Assembly: GCA_009993635.1 (NCBI GenBank)
Contig: JAACTC010000009.1
Coordinates: 186,001-250,000 of the forward strand
Length of the DNA: 64,000 nt
Direction of reading: 5' to 3'
Origin: Erythrobacter sp.
GTDB taxonomy: Bacteria; Pseudomonadota; Alphaproteobacteria; Sphingomonadales; Sphingomonadaceae
The notes beneath the pieces are model-generated. The model saw only the letters and a program-made list of their open reading frames with translations. It was not told the DNA's origin and did no database searches. Positions 26,150 to 35,128 of the stretch are shown piece after piece. The position numbers were made by a program, and so were the translations under genes. How positions within the stretch are numbered: the stretch's first letter is position 1; every line of letters starts with the position of its first letter.

Positions 26150-28287
26150 AACTGCCCGCATTCATTTCGCCCGCAATCGCGCTTCCCGCCGGTATCCTGG
26201 CGATCATCGTCCTGATGGTCCTCCCGATCCCGGCGCTGATGCTCGACCTGTTCTTCGTGCTCAACATCGCGCTGTCGGTCTCGATCCTGATGGCCGCGAT
26301 GAACGCACAGAAGCCGCTCGACTTTTCGTCCTTCCCTTCCGTCCTGCTGTTCGCCACGCTGATGCGGCTGGCGCTGAACGTCGCTTCGACCCGCATCGTG
26401 CTGATGAACGGGCACGAAGGCGGCGATGCAGCGGGCAAGGTGATCGAGGCCTTCGGCGAATTCCTGATCGGCGGCAATTTCGCCGTCGGAATCATCGTCT
26501 TCATCATCCTGACAATCATCAACATGGTGGTGGTCACCAAGGGTGCGGGGCGCGTGTCCGAAGTGACCGCGCGTTTCACGCTCGATGCACTGCCCGGCAA
26601 GCAGATGGCGATCGACTCCGATCTCGCCGCCGGCCTGATGACCGCCGAGGAAGCCAAGGCCCGCCGTCGCGAGATCGCCACGGAAGCCGATTTCTACGGG
26701 TCGATGGATGGTGCCAGCAAGTTCGTGAAGGGCGATGCCATCGCCGCGCTGCTCATCCTGATCGTGAACGTGATCGCGGGCCTGGTGCTGGGGATGAGCA
26801 TGTATGGCCTTTCTGCAGGCGAGGCCGGATCGGTCTATGTCACGCTGGCGGTGGGCGATGCGCTGGTCGCGTCGATCCCCGCGCTGCTGCTGTCCATCGC
26901 TGCGGCGGTGATCGTCACCCGCGTGTCCGACACGCGCGACCTGACCGGCCAGATCGGCGGTCAGCTCGCCGATTCCAAGATCTGGCTGCCGGTTGCCTGC
27001 ATTCTTGGCGCGATCGGCTGCATTCCCGCGATGCCGCAGATGATCTTCCTGCCACTGGCCGGGGGCGCGTTCCTGCTGTGGCGCGGACTTTCGAAGCGCG
27101 AGCAGGCGGCTGCGGTGTTCGTACCCGAGCCCGAAGAGGCGCCCGACCCATCGCGCATCCTCATTGCCGATGTATCGGACCAGACGCTGGTCACGATCCA
27201 GCTGGGCTACGGGCTGGTGCAGCTGGCCGACGACAAGCAGGGCGCGCCGCTGGTCGCCCGGCTTACCGGCCTGCGTAAGCAGATGTGCCAGGCCTTCGGC
27301 TTCGTCGTCCCGCAGTTCCGCATTGCCGACAGTTTCGACATCGCGCCCGACGAATATCGGATCATGCTGGGCGGTGCGCCGGTCGGCTCGGGCACGCTGC
27401 GCGCGGGCAAGCTGCTGGCGATCGACACCGGCGAAGTGCTCGACGGGCAAGTGCTGGCGGGCGAACCGACCAAAGACCCCAGTTTCGGCTGCGATGCCAA
27501 ATGGATCGACGCGGGATCGCGCGATCTGGCGGTTGCCGAGGGCTATCTGGTGGTCGACCCCGAAAGCGTCGTCGCCACGCAGGTCCACCAGCTGCTGGCG
27601 GGCCGGGCGGCGGAGCTGCTTGGGCCGGATCAGGTGCGCGAACTGCTCGACCTGCTGCGCGAACGCCACGGCCAGCTGGTCGACACGATCACGCCGCAGC
27701 CGCTTTCGCTCGCCGCGATCACCGCCGTGCTCAAGGCGCTGCTGGCCGATGGCATTTCGCTGACCCATTCGGTGCGCGTGTTCTCCAGCCTGTCGCAGGC
27801 GGCGCAGCGGACCGCCGATCCGGTTCAGATAGTGGAACTTATGCGCGCCGATCTCGGCACGCTGCTGGTCGGGTCGGTCTGCGGGCCGGACCAGCGCCTG
27901 CCGGTCATCACGCTGGCCGCGCGGCTGGAGGAAATGGTCGTGGGCGGGATGCAGGACCCGAATACCGGCGAAATCGTGATCGAGCCCGATCTGGCCCGGT
28001 CCATCGGCGAACGGATCGGCGCGATGCTGCAGGGCCGCCCGCAGAACGCCGCCATGCCGGTGCTGGTAGTGCAGCCGCGCGCGCGCCGGGCACTTGCCAG
28101 CCTGCTCAAGCTCAGGGTGCCCAACATGCTGGTCCTCTCGATCAACGAATTGCCCGCCGCGCAGCCGATCGAAGTGGTCGCCGTGGTCGGGGAAGAGACC
28201 GAGCTGCCGCCCGCGCAAGAACAGCGACAACTTCCGCCACCAGAGCATGAGGCGCAGATGGAACAGGTCGAGGCACTTGCCGCATGA
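26146..28287 (+). CDS. flhA: Flagellar export gate protein FlhA
   Basis: A 713-residue FHIPEP-family protein of standard length, GTG start overlapping the previous stop. The N-terminal half has eight membrane helices, with the FHIPEP motifs LMRLALNVASTRIVLM and ARFTLDALPGKQMAIDSDLA (about residues 85-175). The cytoplasmic C-terminal half forms the export-cargo docking ring. FlhA couples proton flow to protein export. The usual neighbour flhB is not here and probably lies beyond the left edge with fliQR. Confidence 0.97.
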   Translation: MKLPAFISPAIALPAGILAIIVLMVLPIPALMLDLFFVLNIALSVSILMAAMNAQKPLDFSSFPSVLLFATLMRLALNVASTRIVLMNGHEGGDAAGKVIEAFGEFLIGGNFAVGIIVFIILTIINMVVVTKGAGRVSEVTARFTLDALPGKQMAIDSDLAAGLMTAEEAKARRREIATEADFYGSMDGASKFVKGDAIAALLILIVNVIAGLVLGMSMYGLSAGEAGSVYVTLAVGDALVASIPALLLSIAAAVIVTRVSDTRDLTGQIGGQLADSKIWLPVACILGAIGCIPAMPQMIFLPLAGGAFLLWRGLSKREQAAAVFVPEPEEAPDPSRILIADVSDQTLVTIQLGYGLVQLADDKQGAPLVARLTGLRKQMCQAFGFVVPQFRIADSFDIAPDEYRIMLGGAPVGSGTLRAGKLLAIDTGEVLDGQVLAGEPTKDPSFGCDAKWIDAGSRDLAVAEGYLVVDPESVVATQVHQLLAGRAAELLGPDQVRELLDLLRERHGQLVDTITPQPLSLAAITAVLKALLADGISLTHSVRVFSSLSQAAQRTADPVQIVELMRADLGTLLVGSVCGPDQRLPVITLAARLEEMVVGGMQDPNTGEIVIEPDLARSIGERIGAMLQGRPQNAAMPVLVVQPRARRALASLLKLRVPNMLVLSINELPAAQPIEVVAVVGEETELPPAQEQRQLPPPEHEAQMEQVEALAA

Positions 28288-29009
28288 TGCACCATCAACA
28301 GTCCCACTTTGCCGTCAGCCAGGCCTACGGCACCAGCGTTGCCGAGAAGGTGACCCAGTTCCTGCCGCTCGTGCGCAAGCTCGCGTGGTATTACGAAGGG
28401 CATGGGAGCGCGACGATCGACGTCGACGATCTGATGCAGGCAGGCATGATGGCGCTGACCGAAGCGGCGCAGCGGCATGACCGGCCCAGCGACGATGGCT
28501 TTGCCGCCTATGCGAAAATGCGCGTGCGCGGCGCGATGGTCGATCTGCTGCGCGGCCAGTCGCACCGGCCCCGCAGCGCCACCAGCTGGAGCCGCAAGCG
28601 CGACCACGCCGAACAGGCGCTGCGCACCGAGCTTGGCCGTGCGCCTACTGCTGGCGAAATGGCGCGGGCGATGGAAATGCCGCTCGACCGGTACGAAGCG
28701 ATGCGGTTTGCCGCGTCGACCAGCGCCACCTCGATAGAGGAATGCTATTCGGACAGCAACGCCGCGTTCAGCGACGACCGCCCCGATCCCGAACAGAACC
28801 TGCTGTCGGGCGAGGACAGCTCGGTCCTGGCCGGGGCCATCGCCGCCCTGCCGGAGCGGCTGCAACTGGTGCTCAAGCTCTATTTCATCGAAGAGCTGAA
28901 CCTGAACGAGATCGCCGCCGTGCTCGGCGTCAGCGTACCGCGCGTGCATCAGCTTAAAGCCGACGCGCTGAAGAAGGCGCGGGTGGCGATGGTGTCGCAA
29001 ACCGGCTGA
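28284..29009 (+). CDS. fliA: Flagellar sigma factor FliA (sigma-28)
   Basis: A 241-residue sigma-70 family protein without region 1. Region 2 includes VDDLMQAGMMALTEAAQRHD and FAAYAKMRVRGAMVDLLR; region 3 has LGRAPTAGEMARAM; region 4 ends with ELNLNEIAAVLGVSVPRVHQ. These are features of FliA/WhiG factors. It overlaps flhA by ATGA and is inhibited by FlgM encoded upstream. Late genes such as flagellin and motility functions are its expected targets. Confidence 0.93.
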   Translation: MMHHQQSHFAVSQAYGTSVAEKVTQFLPLVRKLAWYYEGHGSATIDVDDLMQAGMMALTEAAQRHDRPSDDGFAAYAKMRVRGAMVDLLRGQSHRPRSATSWSRKRDHAEQALRTELGRAPTAGEMARAMEMPLDRYEAMRFAASTSATSIEECYSDSNAAFSDDRPDPEQNLLSGEDSSVLAGAIAALPERLQLVLKLYFIEELNLNEIAAVLGVSVPRVHQLKADALKKARVAMVSQTG

Positions 29010-29059
29010 GCCCGTCCCCCGCGCAAGGCAGCATTTGCACTGCACCGCAACATAAGACT

Positions 29060-29806
29060 ATGGCCTTGCGGATGGCACCGCTCGCCCCCCCGCCGCGCCT
29101 GAGCGAAATCGCCGATCCGGCGCTGCTGCTCGACTTCGATGGAACGCTGGTCGATCTCGCGGCGACCCCCGATGCGATCGACGTACCCGACCATCTTGGC
29201 TCCGCGCTCAAACGCAAGGCCGCCATGCTCGACGGGCGGCTGGCGCTGGTCAGCGGGCGGTTCGTTGCCGATCTTCGTGGCCATTTGCCGGATTGCGGTG
29301 TGGTCATCTGCGGTTCGCACGGGGCGGAAATCGAAAGCCCGGAAGGCTCGTCGGTCGCCACCCGCGAGGTGCCGCGCGTGAGCGATGCCGTGCTGGACGA
29401 GGCGCGGGCCTTCGCCGCCCGGTCGGACGGGGTTCTGCTGGAAGAAAAGGCGCTTGGCCTGGGGTTGCACTACCGCGACCGGCCCGATTTGCAGGAAGAG
29501 GTTCATCGCTTTGCCACCCGCCTCGCCGCCGATCACGGCCTGCACCTGCGCGATGCGAAAATGTTGGTCGAACTCGCCACCACCAACGCCAACAAGGGCG
29601 AGGGCGTGCGCGAAATCATGGCCCAGCCGCCCTTTGCAGGTGCAACTCCGGTGTTTGTGGGCGACGACCTGACCGACGAGGATGGATTTGCGGCGGTGAA
29701 CGCGCTGGGCGGTTTCGGGATACTGGTGGGCGAATTGCGGGAAACCGCAGCGCGGTATCGTTTGTTGGATGTGGCAGCGGTTCACAATTGGCTGGAGCTT
29801 GAATGA
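29060..29806 (+). CDS. otsB: Trehalose-6-phosphate phosphatase
   Basis: A 248-residue HAD-family phosphatase. Motif I is LLLDFDGTL (Asp25, Asp27), motif II is ALVSGR, and the C-terminal motif is VGDDLTDEDGF, all as in OtsB. It removes phosphate from trehalose-6-phosphate. Translation is coupled to the next gene by ATGA. The gene starts only 50 bases after fliA with no terminator between, so some read-through from the flagellar operon is possible. Confidence 0.92.
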   Translation: MALRMAPLAPPPRLSEIADPALLLDFDGTLVDLAATPDAIDVPDHLGSALKRKAAMLDGRLALVSGRFVADLRGHLPDCGVVICGSHGAEIESPEGSSVATREVPRVSDAVLDEARAFAARSDGVLLEEKALGLGLHYRDRPDLQEEVHRFATRLAADHGLHLRDAKMLVELATTNANKGEGVREIMAQPPFAGATPVFVGDDLTDEDGFAAVNALGGFGILVGELRETAARYRLLDVAAVHNWLELE

Positions 29807-31599
29807 TCGATAAACCCCGTAGCTCGCTCGAACTCTGGCCGGTGGGCAATTGCCAAGTCACCGGCCTGATCGACCAGACCGGCGGGCTCGTGTGGGGCTG
29901 CGTTCCTCGCGTCGATGGCGATCCGGTGTTCTGCGCGCTGCTGAATGGCGACAGGCAGGATCAGGGCGTCTGGCGGATCGAGCTGGAAAACTGCGTGAGC
30001 GCGACGCAAAGCTACCAGCGCAACACGCCGATTCTGACCACCCGGCTGGAGGCGGAAGACGGCAGCGCGATCGAGATTGTCGATTTCGCCCCGCGTTTCC
30101 GCCGTGCGGGTCGGATGTACCGCCCGGTCGCCTTCACCCGCATCGTGCGCCCGCTGGCCGGCAAGCCACGCATCACGGTGAACCTTTCGCCGATGAAGAA
30201 CTACGGCGAGGCGGTGGCCGAAACCACCAATGGCACCAACCACATCCGCTACCTGATCGGCGCGCAGGCGCTGCGCCTCACAACCGATGCGCCGGTCGGG
30301 TACGTGCTGGAAAAGCGCACCTTCCGCGTGGAAACGCCGCTGCATTTCTTCCTCGGCCCGGACGAACCGTTCAGCAGCAATGTCGGGCACGAGCTGGAAA
30401 TGATGCTGGAGCTGACCGACCATTACTGGCGCCACTGGGTGCGCGGGCTTGCCACGCCGATGGAATGGCAGAAGGCGGTGATCCGCGCGGCGATCACGCT
30501 GAAGATCTGCCAGCACGAGGAAACGGGCGCCATCGTCGCCGCGCTGACGACCTCGATCCCCGAAGCGCCGGGGAGCGAGCGCAACTGGGACTATCGCTTC
30601 TGCTGGATCCGCGATGCCTATTACACCGTGCAGGCGCTGAACCGGCTGGGCGCGCTCGACGTGCTGGAAAAGTACCTCGCGTACCTGCGCAACATCGTCG
30701 ACAATGCCAATGGCGGGGCGGTGCAGCCGCTTTATTCGGTGATGGGCGAGGCGGAGCTGCACGAAAGCTTTGCCGAGCATCTGGCGGGCTATCGGGGCAT
30801 GGGGCCGGTGCGCAAGGGCAATGCCGCCTACAGCCAGGTGCAGCACGACGCCTATGGCCAGATCGTGCTGCCCACCGTGCAGGCCTTCTTCGACCGCCGC
30901 CTGTACCGCATGGCGGACGAGGCCGATTTCGCGAGCCTTGAGCAGGTCGGCGAGATGGCGTGGAAAATGCACGACCAGCCCGATGCCGGCCTGTGGGAAT
31001 TTCGCACCCGGCAGCAGGTCCACACCTATTCCGTGCTGATGAGCTGGGCCGCATGCGGGCGCATCGCCACCGTGGCCGATGGCCTGGGCCTGCCCGACAA
31101 GGCCTCTTTCTGGCGCAACCGCGCGGCGATCATCCGATCGAAAATCGAAGAGCAGGCGTGGAACGAGGAAGGGCAGCATTATGCCTCTGCGCTGGGCGGC
31201 TCGCAGCTCGACGCCAGCCTGTTGCAGATGATCGACCTCGGCTTCCTGCAGCCCGAAGACAAACGCTTCCAGCAGACCTTCGCCGCGGTGGAGAAGGGGC
31301 TGCGGCGCGGCGAGCACATGCTGCGCTACGATTCGGAGGACGATTTCGGCCTGCCCGAAACCGCCTTCAACATCTGCACCTTCTGGCTGATGGAAGCCCT
31401 GCACCTTGCCGGGCGCGAAGACGAGGCGCGCGCCCTGTTCGAAACCATGCTGTCGCACCGCACCCGGTCCGGCCTGCTGTCCGAAGACCTCGATTTTAAC
31501 AATGGCGAACTCTGGGGCAACTTCCCCCAGACGTATTCTTTGGTGGGTATCATCAACTGCGCCACGCTGTTGTCCAAACCATGGAGCGTCATCCGATGA
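29803..31599 (+). CDS. Glycoside hydrolase family 15 protein (glucoamylase/trehalase-like)
   Basis: A 598-residue cytoplasmic protein (no signal peptide). The family motif ERNWDYRFCWIRDAYYTVQA (about residues 260-285) is clear, and the second catalytic region LSEDLDFNNGELWGNFPQ lies near the C-terminus. GH15 enzymes of this bacterial type hydrolyse glucans or trehalose. Its location between otsB and otsA, with ATGA overlaps on both sides, makes a role in trehalose turnover or in recycling of alpha-glucosides most likely; substrate is not shown by sequence. Confidence 0.9.
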   Translation: MIDKPRSSLELWPVGNCQVTGLIDQTGGLVWGCVPRVDGDPVFCALLNGDRQDQGVWRIELENCVSATQSYQRNTPILTTRLEAEDGSAIEIVDFAPRFRRAGRMYRPVAFTRIVRPLAGKPRITVNLSPMKNYGEAVAETTNGTNHIRYLIGAQALRLTTDAPVGYVLEKRTFRVETPLHFFLGPDEPFSSNVGHELEMMLELTDHYWRHWVRGLATPMEWQKAVIRAAITLKICQHEETGAIVAALTTSIPEAPGSERNWDYRFCWIRDAYYTVQALNRLGALDVLEKYLAYLRNIVDNANGGAVQPLYSVMGEAELHESFAEHLAGYRGMGPVRKGNAAYSQVQHDAYGQIVLPTVQAFFDRRLYRMADEADFASLEQVGEMAWKMHDQPDAGLWEFRTRQQVHTYSVLMSWAACGRIATVADGLGLPDKASFWRNRAAIIRSKIEEQAWNEEGQHYASALGGSQLDASLLQMIDLGFLQPEDKRFQQTFAAVEKGLRRGEHMLRYDSEDDFGLPETAFNICTFWLMEALHLAGREDEARALFETMLSHRTRSGLLSEDLDFNNGELWGNFPQTYSLVGIINCATLLSKPWSVIR

Positions 31600-32969
31600 G
31601 CCGACTGATCGTCGTATCGAACCGAGTGTCCATCCCCAAGGCGCGGGGTGCGGCAGGATCGCAGGGCGGGCTGGCCGTGGCGCTGGGTTCTGCCCTGCGT
31701 GAACGGCGCGGCATCTGGTTCGGCTGGTCGGGCAACGAGACCGGGACGTTTTCCGGCCATCTCGACATGCAGAAGAACCACGGCGTCACCACCGCGACGA
31801 TCGACCTGGAACAGCAGGACGTCGACGAATATTACAACGGCTACGCCAACCGCACGCTGTGGCCGCTGTTCCACTACCGCATCGATCTGGCGGAATACGA
31901 GTCCGGCTTCGGCAAGGGCTACGAACGGGTGAACCAGCGTTTCGCCGACAGCCTCGGCCCGCTGATCGAGCCCGAGGACATGGTATGGGTGCACGACTAT
32001 CACCTGATCCCGCTGGGCGAGCGGCTGCGCGCACGCGGCAACAAGAACCGGATCGGGTTCTTCCTCCACATCCCCTGGCCGCCGCGCAACCTGCTGGTGG
32101 CGCTGCCGTTTCACGAGCGGCTGGTCACCACGATGCTGGCATACGACCTGATCGGCTTCCAGGACGAGGAATCGGTCGACAGTTTCCTCGGCTATTGCCG
32201 CAAGGAACTGCAGGCGGATATCGGCGACGACGGAACGGTCACCTATGACGGCCGCTCGGTGAAGGTCGCCGCTTTCCCCATCGGGCTGGATTACGAGGAT
32301 TTCCTCGAAGGGGGGCAGAGCGGCGAAGCGCGCCAGGCCGAACAGCGGATGCGGTCTAGCTCGCGCCATCGCAAGGTCATCATCGGGGTCGATCGGCTGG
32401 ACTATTCCAAGGGCCTGCCGGAGCGGTTCGACGCCATCGGGCGCTATTTCGATACCTATCCGGAACGGGTGAAAGAGACGCTCTACGTGCAGATCGCGCC
32501 GCCATCGCGCACCGACGTGGCGACCTATCAGCGCATCCGCAACACGCTCGAACAGAAGGCCGGGCAGATCAATGGCGAGCGTTCGGAGGTCGACACCGTG
32601 CCGATCCGCTACGTCAATCGCGGCTATTCGCGGGCCGAGCTCTTCGGCATCTACCGGTCGGCCCATGTCGGGCTGGTCACGCCGCTGCGCGACGGGATGA
32701 ACCTGGTCGCCAAGGAATATGTCGCGGCGCAGGATCCGGAAGATCCCGGCGTGCTGGTGCTGTCGCGCTTTGCCGGTGCGGCGGAGCAGCTGAAGGATGC
32801 GCTGCTGATCAATCCCTACAGCATGGAAGAAACCAGCGAGGCGATCCGCACCGCAATCGACATGCCGCTGGACGAGCGCAAGGCGCGGTGGGAAAAGCTG
32901 AACGCGGTCATCAAGTCCGCCAATGTCGAGAAATGGCGGGCGAACTTCGTGGAGGCGCTGGGGGCCTGA
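31596..32969 (+). CDS. otsA: Trehalose-6-phosphate synthase
   Basis: A 457-residue GT20 glycosyltransferase starting MSRLIVVSNRVSIPKARG, with the GGLAVALGSALR loop, the WVHDYHLIPLGERLR motif and the nucleotide-sugar site DRLDYSKGLPERFDA. It makes trehalose-6-phosphate from UDP-glucose and glucose-6-phosphate. The ATG at 31596 overlaps the stop of the GH15 gene. Gene order otsB-GH15-otsA is a known alphaproteobacterial arrangement and supports an osmotic or stress role. Confidence 0.95.
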   Translation: MSRLIVVSNRVSIPKARGAAGSQGGLAVALGSALRERRGIWFGWSGNETGTFSGHLDMQKNHGVTTATIDLEQQDVDEYYNGYANRTLWPLFHYRIDLAEYESGFGKGYERVNQRFADSLGPLIEPEDMVWVHDYHLIPLGERLRARGNKNRIGFFLHIPWPPRNLLVALPFHERLVTTMLAYDLIGFQDEESVDSFLGYCRKELQADIGDDGTVTYDGRSVKVAAFPIGLDYEDFLEGGQSGEARQAEQRMRSSSRHRKVIIGVDRLDYSKGLPERFDAIGRYFDTYPERVKETLYVQIAPPSRTDVATYQRIRNTLEQKAGQINGERSEVDTVPIRYVNRGYSRAELFGIYRSAHVGLVTPLRDGMNLVAKEYVAAQDPEDPGVLVLSRFAGAAEQLKDALLINPYSMEETSEAIRTAIDMPLDERKARWEKLNAVIKSANVEKWRANFVEALGA

Positions 32970-32978
32970 CCGGCGTTT

Positions 32979-33668
32979 CTATTTCTCGGTCAGCGGCCGG
33001 GTGCCATCGCCCGCCAGCCGCACCAGCAGCCAGATGATCAGCGGCACGAAGAGAAAGCTCAGCACGACCTTGGCAAGCGCCTGCCCGATCAGCAGCGGCA
33101 CGATGTCGAACTGGCCGTAAAACGCGACGGTGATGAAGATCAGCGTGTCGACCGCCTGGCTGATCGCCGAGGCGAATCCGCCGCGCAGCATCATCCACAC
33201 CCCGCCACTTTCGCCGCGCGCTTCGCTGTCGCGGCCACGCAGCCGTTCGAACAGCCACACGTTGAGGAACAGCGATACGCCATAGGCGATCGGCCCGGCG
33301 ATCATGATTCGCCCCGTCTGGCTCAGCACGGTTTCGAACGCCGCAAGGTTTTCGGCGGGCATCTGCGGGCTGGGCGGGAAGGCCAGCACCACCTGGATCA
33401 GCAGGATCGACAGGCCCAGCGGCGCAAAACCCCACATGACCAGTCGGTTGGCAACCGCACGCCCGTAAAGCTGTGCCAGCGCGCTCGAGATCGCGACCAA
33501 CATCAGAAAGGCAAGGATTCCCGCCTCCACCGCCAGAGTGGTGAAGCCCAGCGGCAGGGCAATCTGCTTGAAGCCGAGCACGCCTGCCAGCACGGTCATC
33601 CCGCCGTAAAGCAGGGCATAAACGAACAGGGGGCGCGGAATCGCGGTCGCGGTTTGGGTGCTGTCCAT
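32979..33668 (-). CDS. yhhQ: Queuosine precursor transporter (YhhQ/VUT family)
   Basis: A 229-residue membrane protein with about six helices and the family features FKQIALPLGF, the SALAQLYGRAVANRLV segment, GPIAYGVSLFLNVWLFERLR and FASAISQAVDTLIFITVAFY. Family members import queuine/preQ0/preQ1 for tRNA modification. It is convergent with otsA (9 bases apart) and divergent from the nucleoside transporter gene. No preQ1 riboswitch was recognised upstream. Confidence 0.85.
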   Translation of the reverse strand: MDSTQTATAIPRPLFVYALLYGGMTVLAGVLGFKQIALPLGFTTLAVEAGILAFLMLVAISSALAQLYGRAVANRLVMWGFAPLGLSILLIQVVLAFPPSPQMPAENLAAFETVLSQTGRIMIAGPIAYGVSLFLNVWLFERLRGRDSEARGESGGVWMMLRGGFASAISQAVDTLIFITVAFYGQFDIVPLLIGQALAKVVLSFLFVPLIIWLLVRLAGDGTRPLTEK

Positions 33669-33742
33669 CGCCGGGGCTTAAGATCGCTGGGGCAAAAAGG
33701 GAAGGCGGTCAGGAACCGATTTGCCCGGCAGCGAATTGACTA

Positions 33743-33766
33743 CCCCCTTCGAAAAGGCAAAGGGGG
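33743..33766 (+). repeat. Hairpin upstream of the nucleoside transporter gene
   Basis: CCCCCTT at 33743-33749 can pair with AAGGGGG at 33760-33766 across a 10-base loop. It lies in the 133-base divergent region, 36 bases before the ATG at 33802. It could be part of the 5' leader or a protein-binding site; nothing more can be said. Confidence 0.4.
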
Positions 33767-33801
33767 CAGCTGATTTTCCGCGGACGACCCGAAAGCCATC
33801 T

Positions 33802-35115
33802 ATGCCGCCAGTGCTTGCCAGCCTGCTTGGGATCGTTGCGATCCTCGCATTCGCCTTCCTGATTTCCAACGCAAAGACCAAGATTCGCTTGCGGGTCGTG
33901 CTGTCCGCGTTCGCGCTTCAGGCTCTGCTCGCTTTTCTGATCCTTCGCACCTCGGGCGGGCGGATCGTGATCCGCGAGATGAGCAACGGGGTCGCCGCGC
34001 TGCTTTCCTACGCCGATGCGGGCACCGCCTTCCTGTTCGGCGCGGACAATCCGCTGCAGAACACCTTTGCGCTTGGCGCATTGCCGGTGATCGTGTTCTT
34101 CGCCGCGCTGGTGTCGATCCTCTACCACCTCGGCATCATGCAGCTGATCGTGCGCTGGCTGGGCGGGGCGATCGGCTTCATCACCGGCGTCAGCAAGGTC
34201 GAGGCGCTGGGTTCGGCGGCCAACATCTTCGTCGGCCAGTCCGAAAGCCCGCTGGTGGTGCGGCCCTATCTTGCCGCGCTGTCGCCCAGCCGCCTGTTCA
34301 CGCTGATGACCGTGGGCATGGCAGGCGTCGCGGGCACGATCCTGGCGGCCTATGCCGGGCTGCTGGGCAACGAATACCTGCCCTTCCTGCTGGCCGCGGC
34401 ATTCATGTCCGCGCCGGGCGGCATCCTGATGGCAAAGATCATCATGCCCGATGTCGGCGAACCGTCTCCCGAAGCGGAGGGCGAGCTGGCCCTGCCGCGC
34501 GGCCGCATCAGCGCCGAAGGGCCCGCCGCAATCACCGAAGGGGACCGGGCGCACGAAGTCGAGGTTGCAGAGACCTTCGAAGAGGGCGAGCGGCCCGCCA
34601 ATGTGATCGAGGCCGCAGCACAGGGCGCCCAGACCGGCGTGAAGCTGGCAGTGGCGGTGGGCGCGATGGTGCTGGCCTTCGTGGCGCTGGTTGCCTTGGC
34701 GAACGGCCTGCTGGGCTGGGCGGGCAGCTGGTTCGGCTATAGCGACCTCTCGTTCCAGCAATTGCTCGGCTTCGTGTTCGCCCCGATCATGTGGCTGATC
34801 GGCGTGCCATGGGAAGATGCGGGCGTTGCTGGCGGCCTGTTCGGCACCAAGATCGTGCTCAACGAATTCGTCGCCTTCATCGAACTGGGCCAGATCGGCG
34901 CGGCGGATATCTCGGAGCGTACGCGTGCCATCATCACTTTCGCGCTGTGCGGCTTCGCCAATTTCAGCTCCATCGCGATCCAGATGGCGGTCACCGGCGG
35001 GCTCGCCCCCAACCAGCGGCCCGTGATTGCCAGGCTGGGCATCCGCGCACTGATCGCCGGATCGCTTGCCAACCTGATGAGTGCCGCGCTCGCCGGCCTG
35101 TTCCTTCCTGCCTGA
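33802..35115 (+). CDS. Concentrative nucleoside transporter (CNT/NupC family)
   Basis: A 437-residue membrane protein starting MPPVLASLLGIVAILAFAF. CNT hallmarks include NIFVGQSESPLVVRPYL (the nucleoside/ion binding hairpin) and FALCGFANFSSIAIQMAV near the C-terminus. It drives nucleoside uptake with sodium or proton symport. An acidic cytoplasmic loop (about residues 215-275) separates two halves. The 2OG oxygenase gene starts 13 bases later on the same strand. Confidence 0.93.
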   Translation: MPPVLASLLGIVAILAFAFLISNAKTKIRLRVVLSAFALQALLAFLILRTSGGRIVIREMSNGVAALLSYADAGTAFLFGADNPLQNTFALGALPVIVFFAALVSILYHLGIMQLIVRWLGGAIGFITGVSKVEALGSAANIFVGQSESPLVVRPYLAALSPSRLFTLMTVGMAGVAGTILAAYAGLLGNEYLPFLLAAAFMSAPGGILMAKIIMPDVGEPSPEAEGELALPRGRISAEGPAAITEGDRAHEVEVAETFEEGERPANVIEAAAQGAQTGVKLAVAVGAMVLAFVALVALANGLLGWAGSWFGYSDLSFQQLLGFVFAPIMWLIGVPWEDAGVAGGLFGTKIVLNEFVAFIELGQIGAADISERTRAIITFALCGFANFSSIAIQMAVTGGLAPNQRPVIARLGIRALIAGSLANLMSAALAGLFLPA

Positions 35116-35128
35116 GTAAGAGCTGCCA

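Noticed and set aside
33669..33740. preQ1 riboswitch before the queuosine-precursor transporter gene
   Set aside because: The leader lacks the short stem with A-rich tail and the conserved sequence of preQ1 aptamers.
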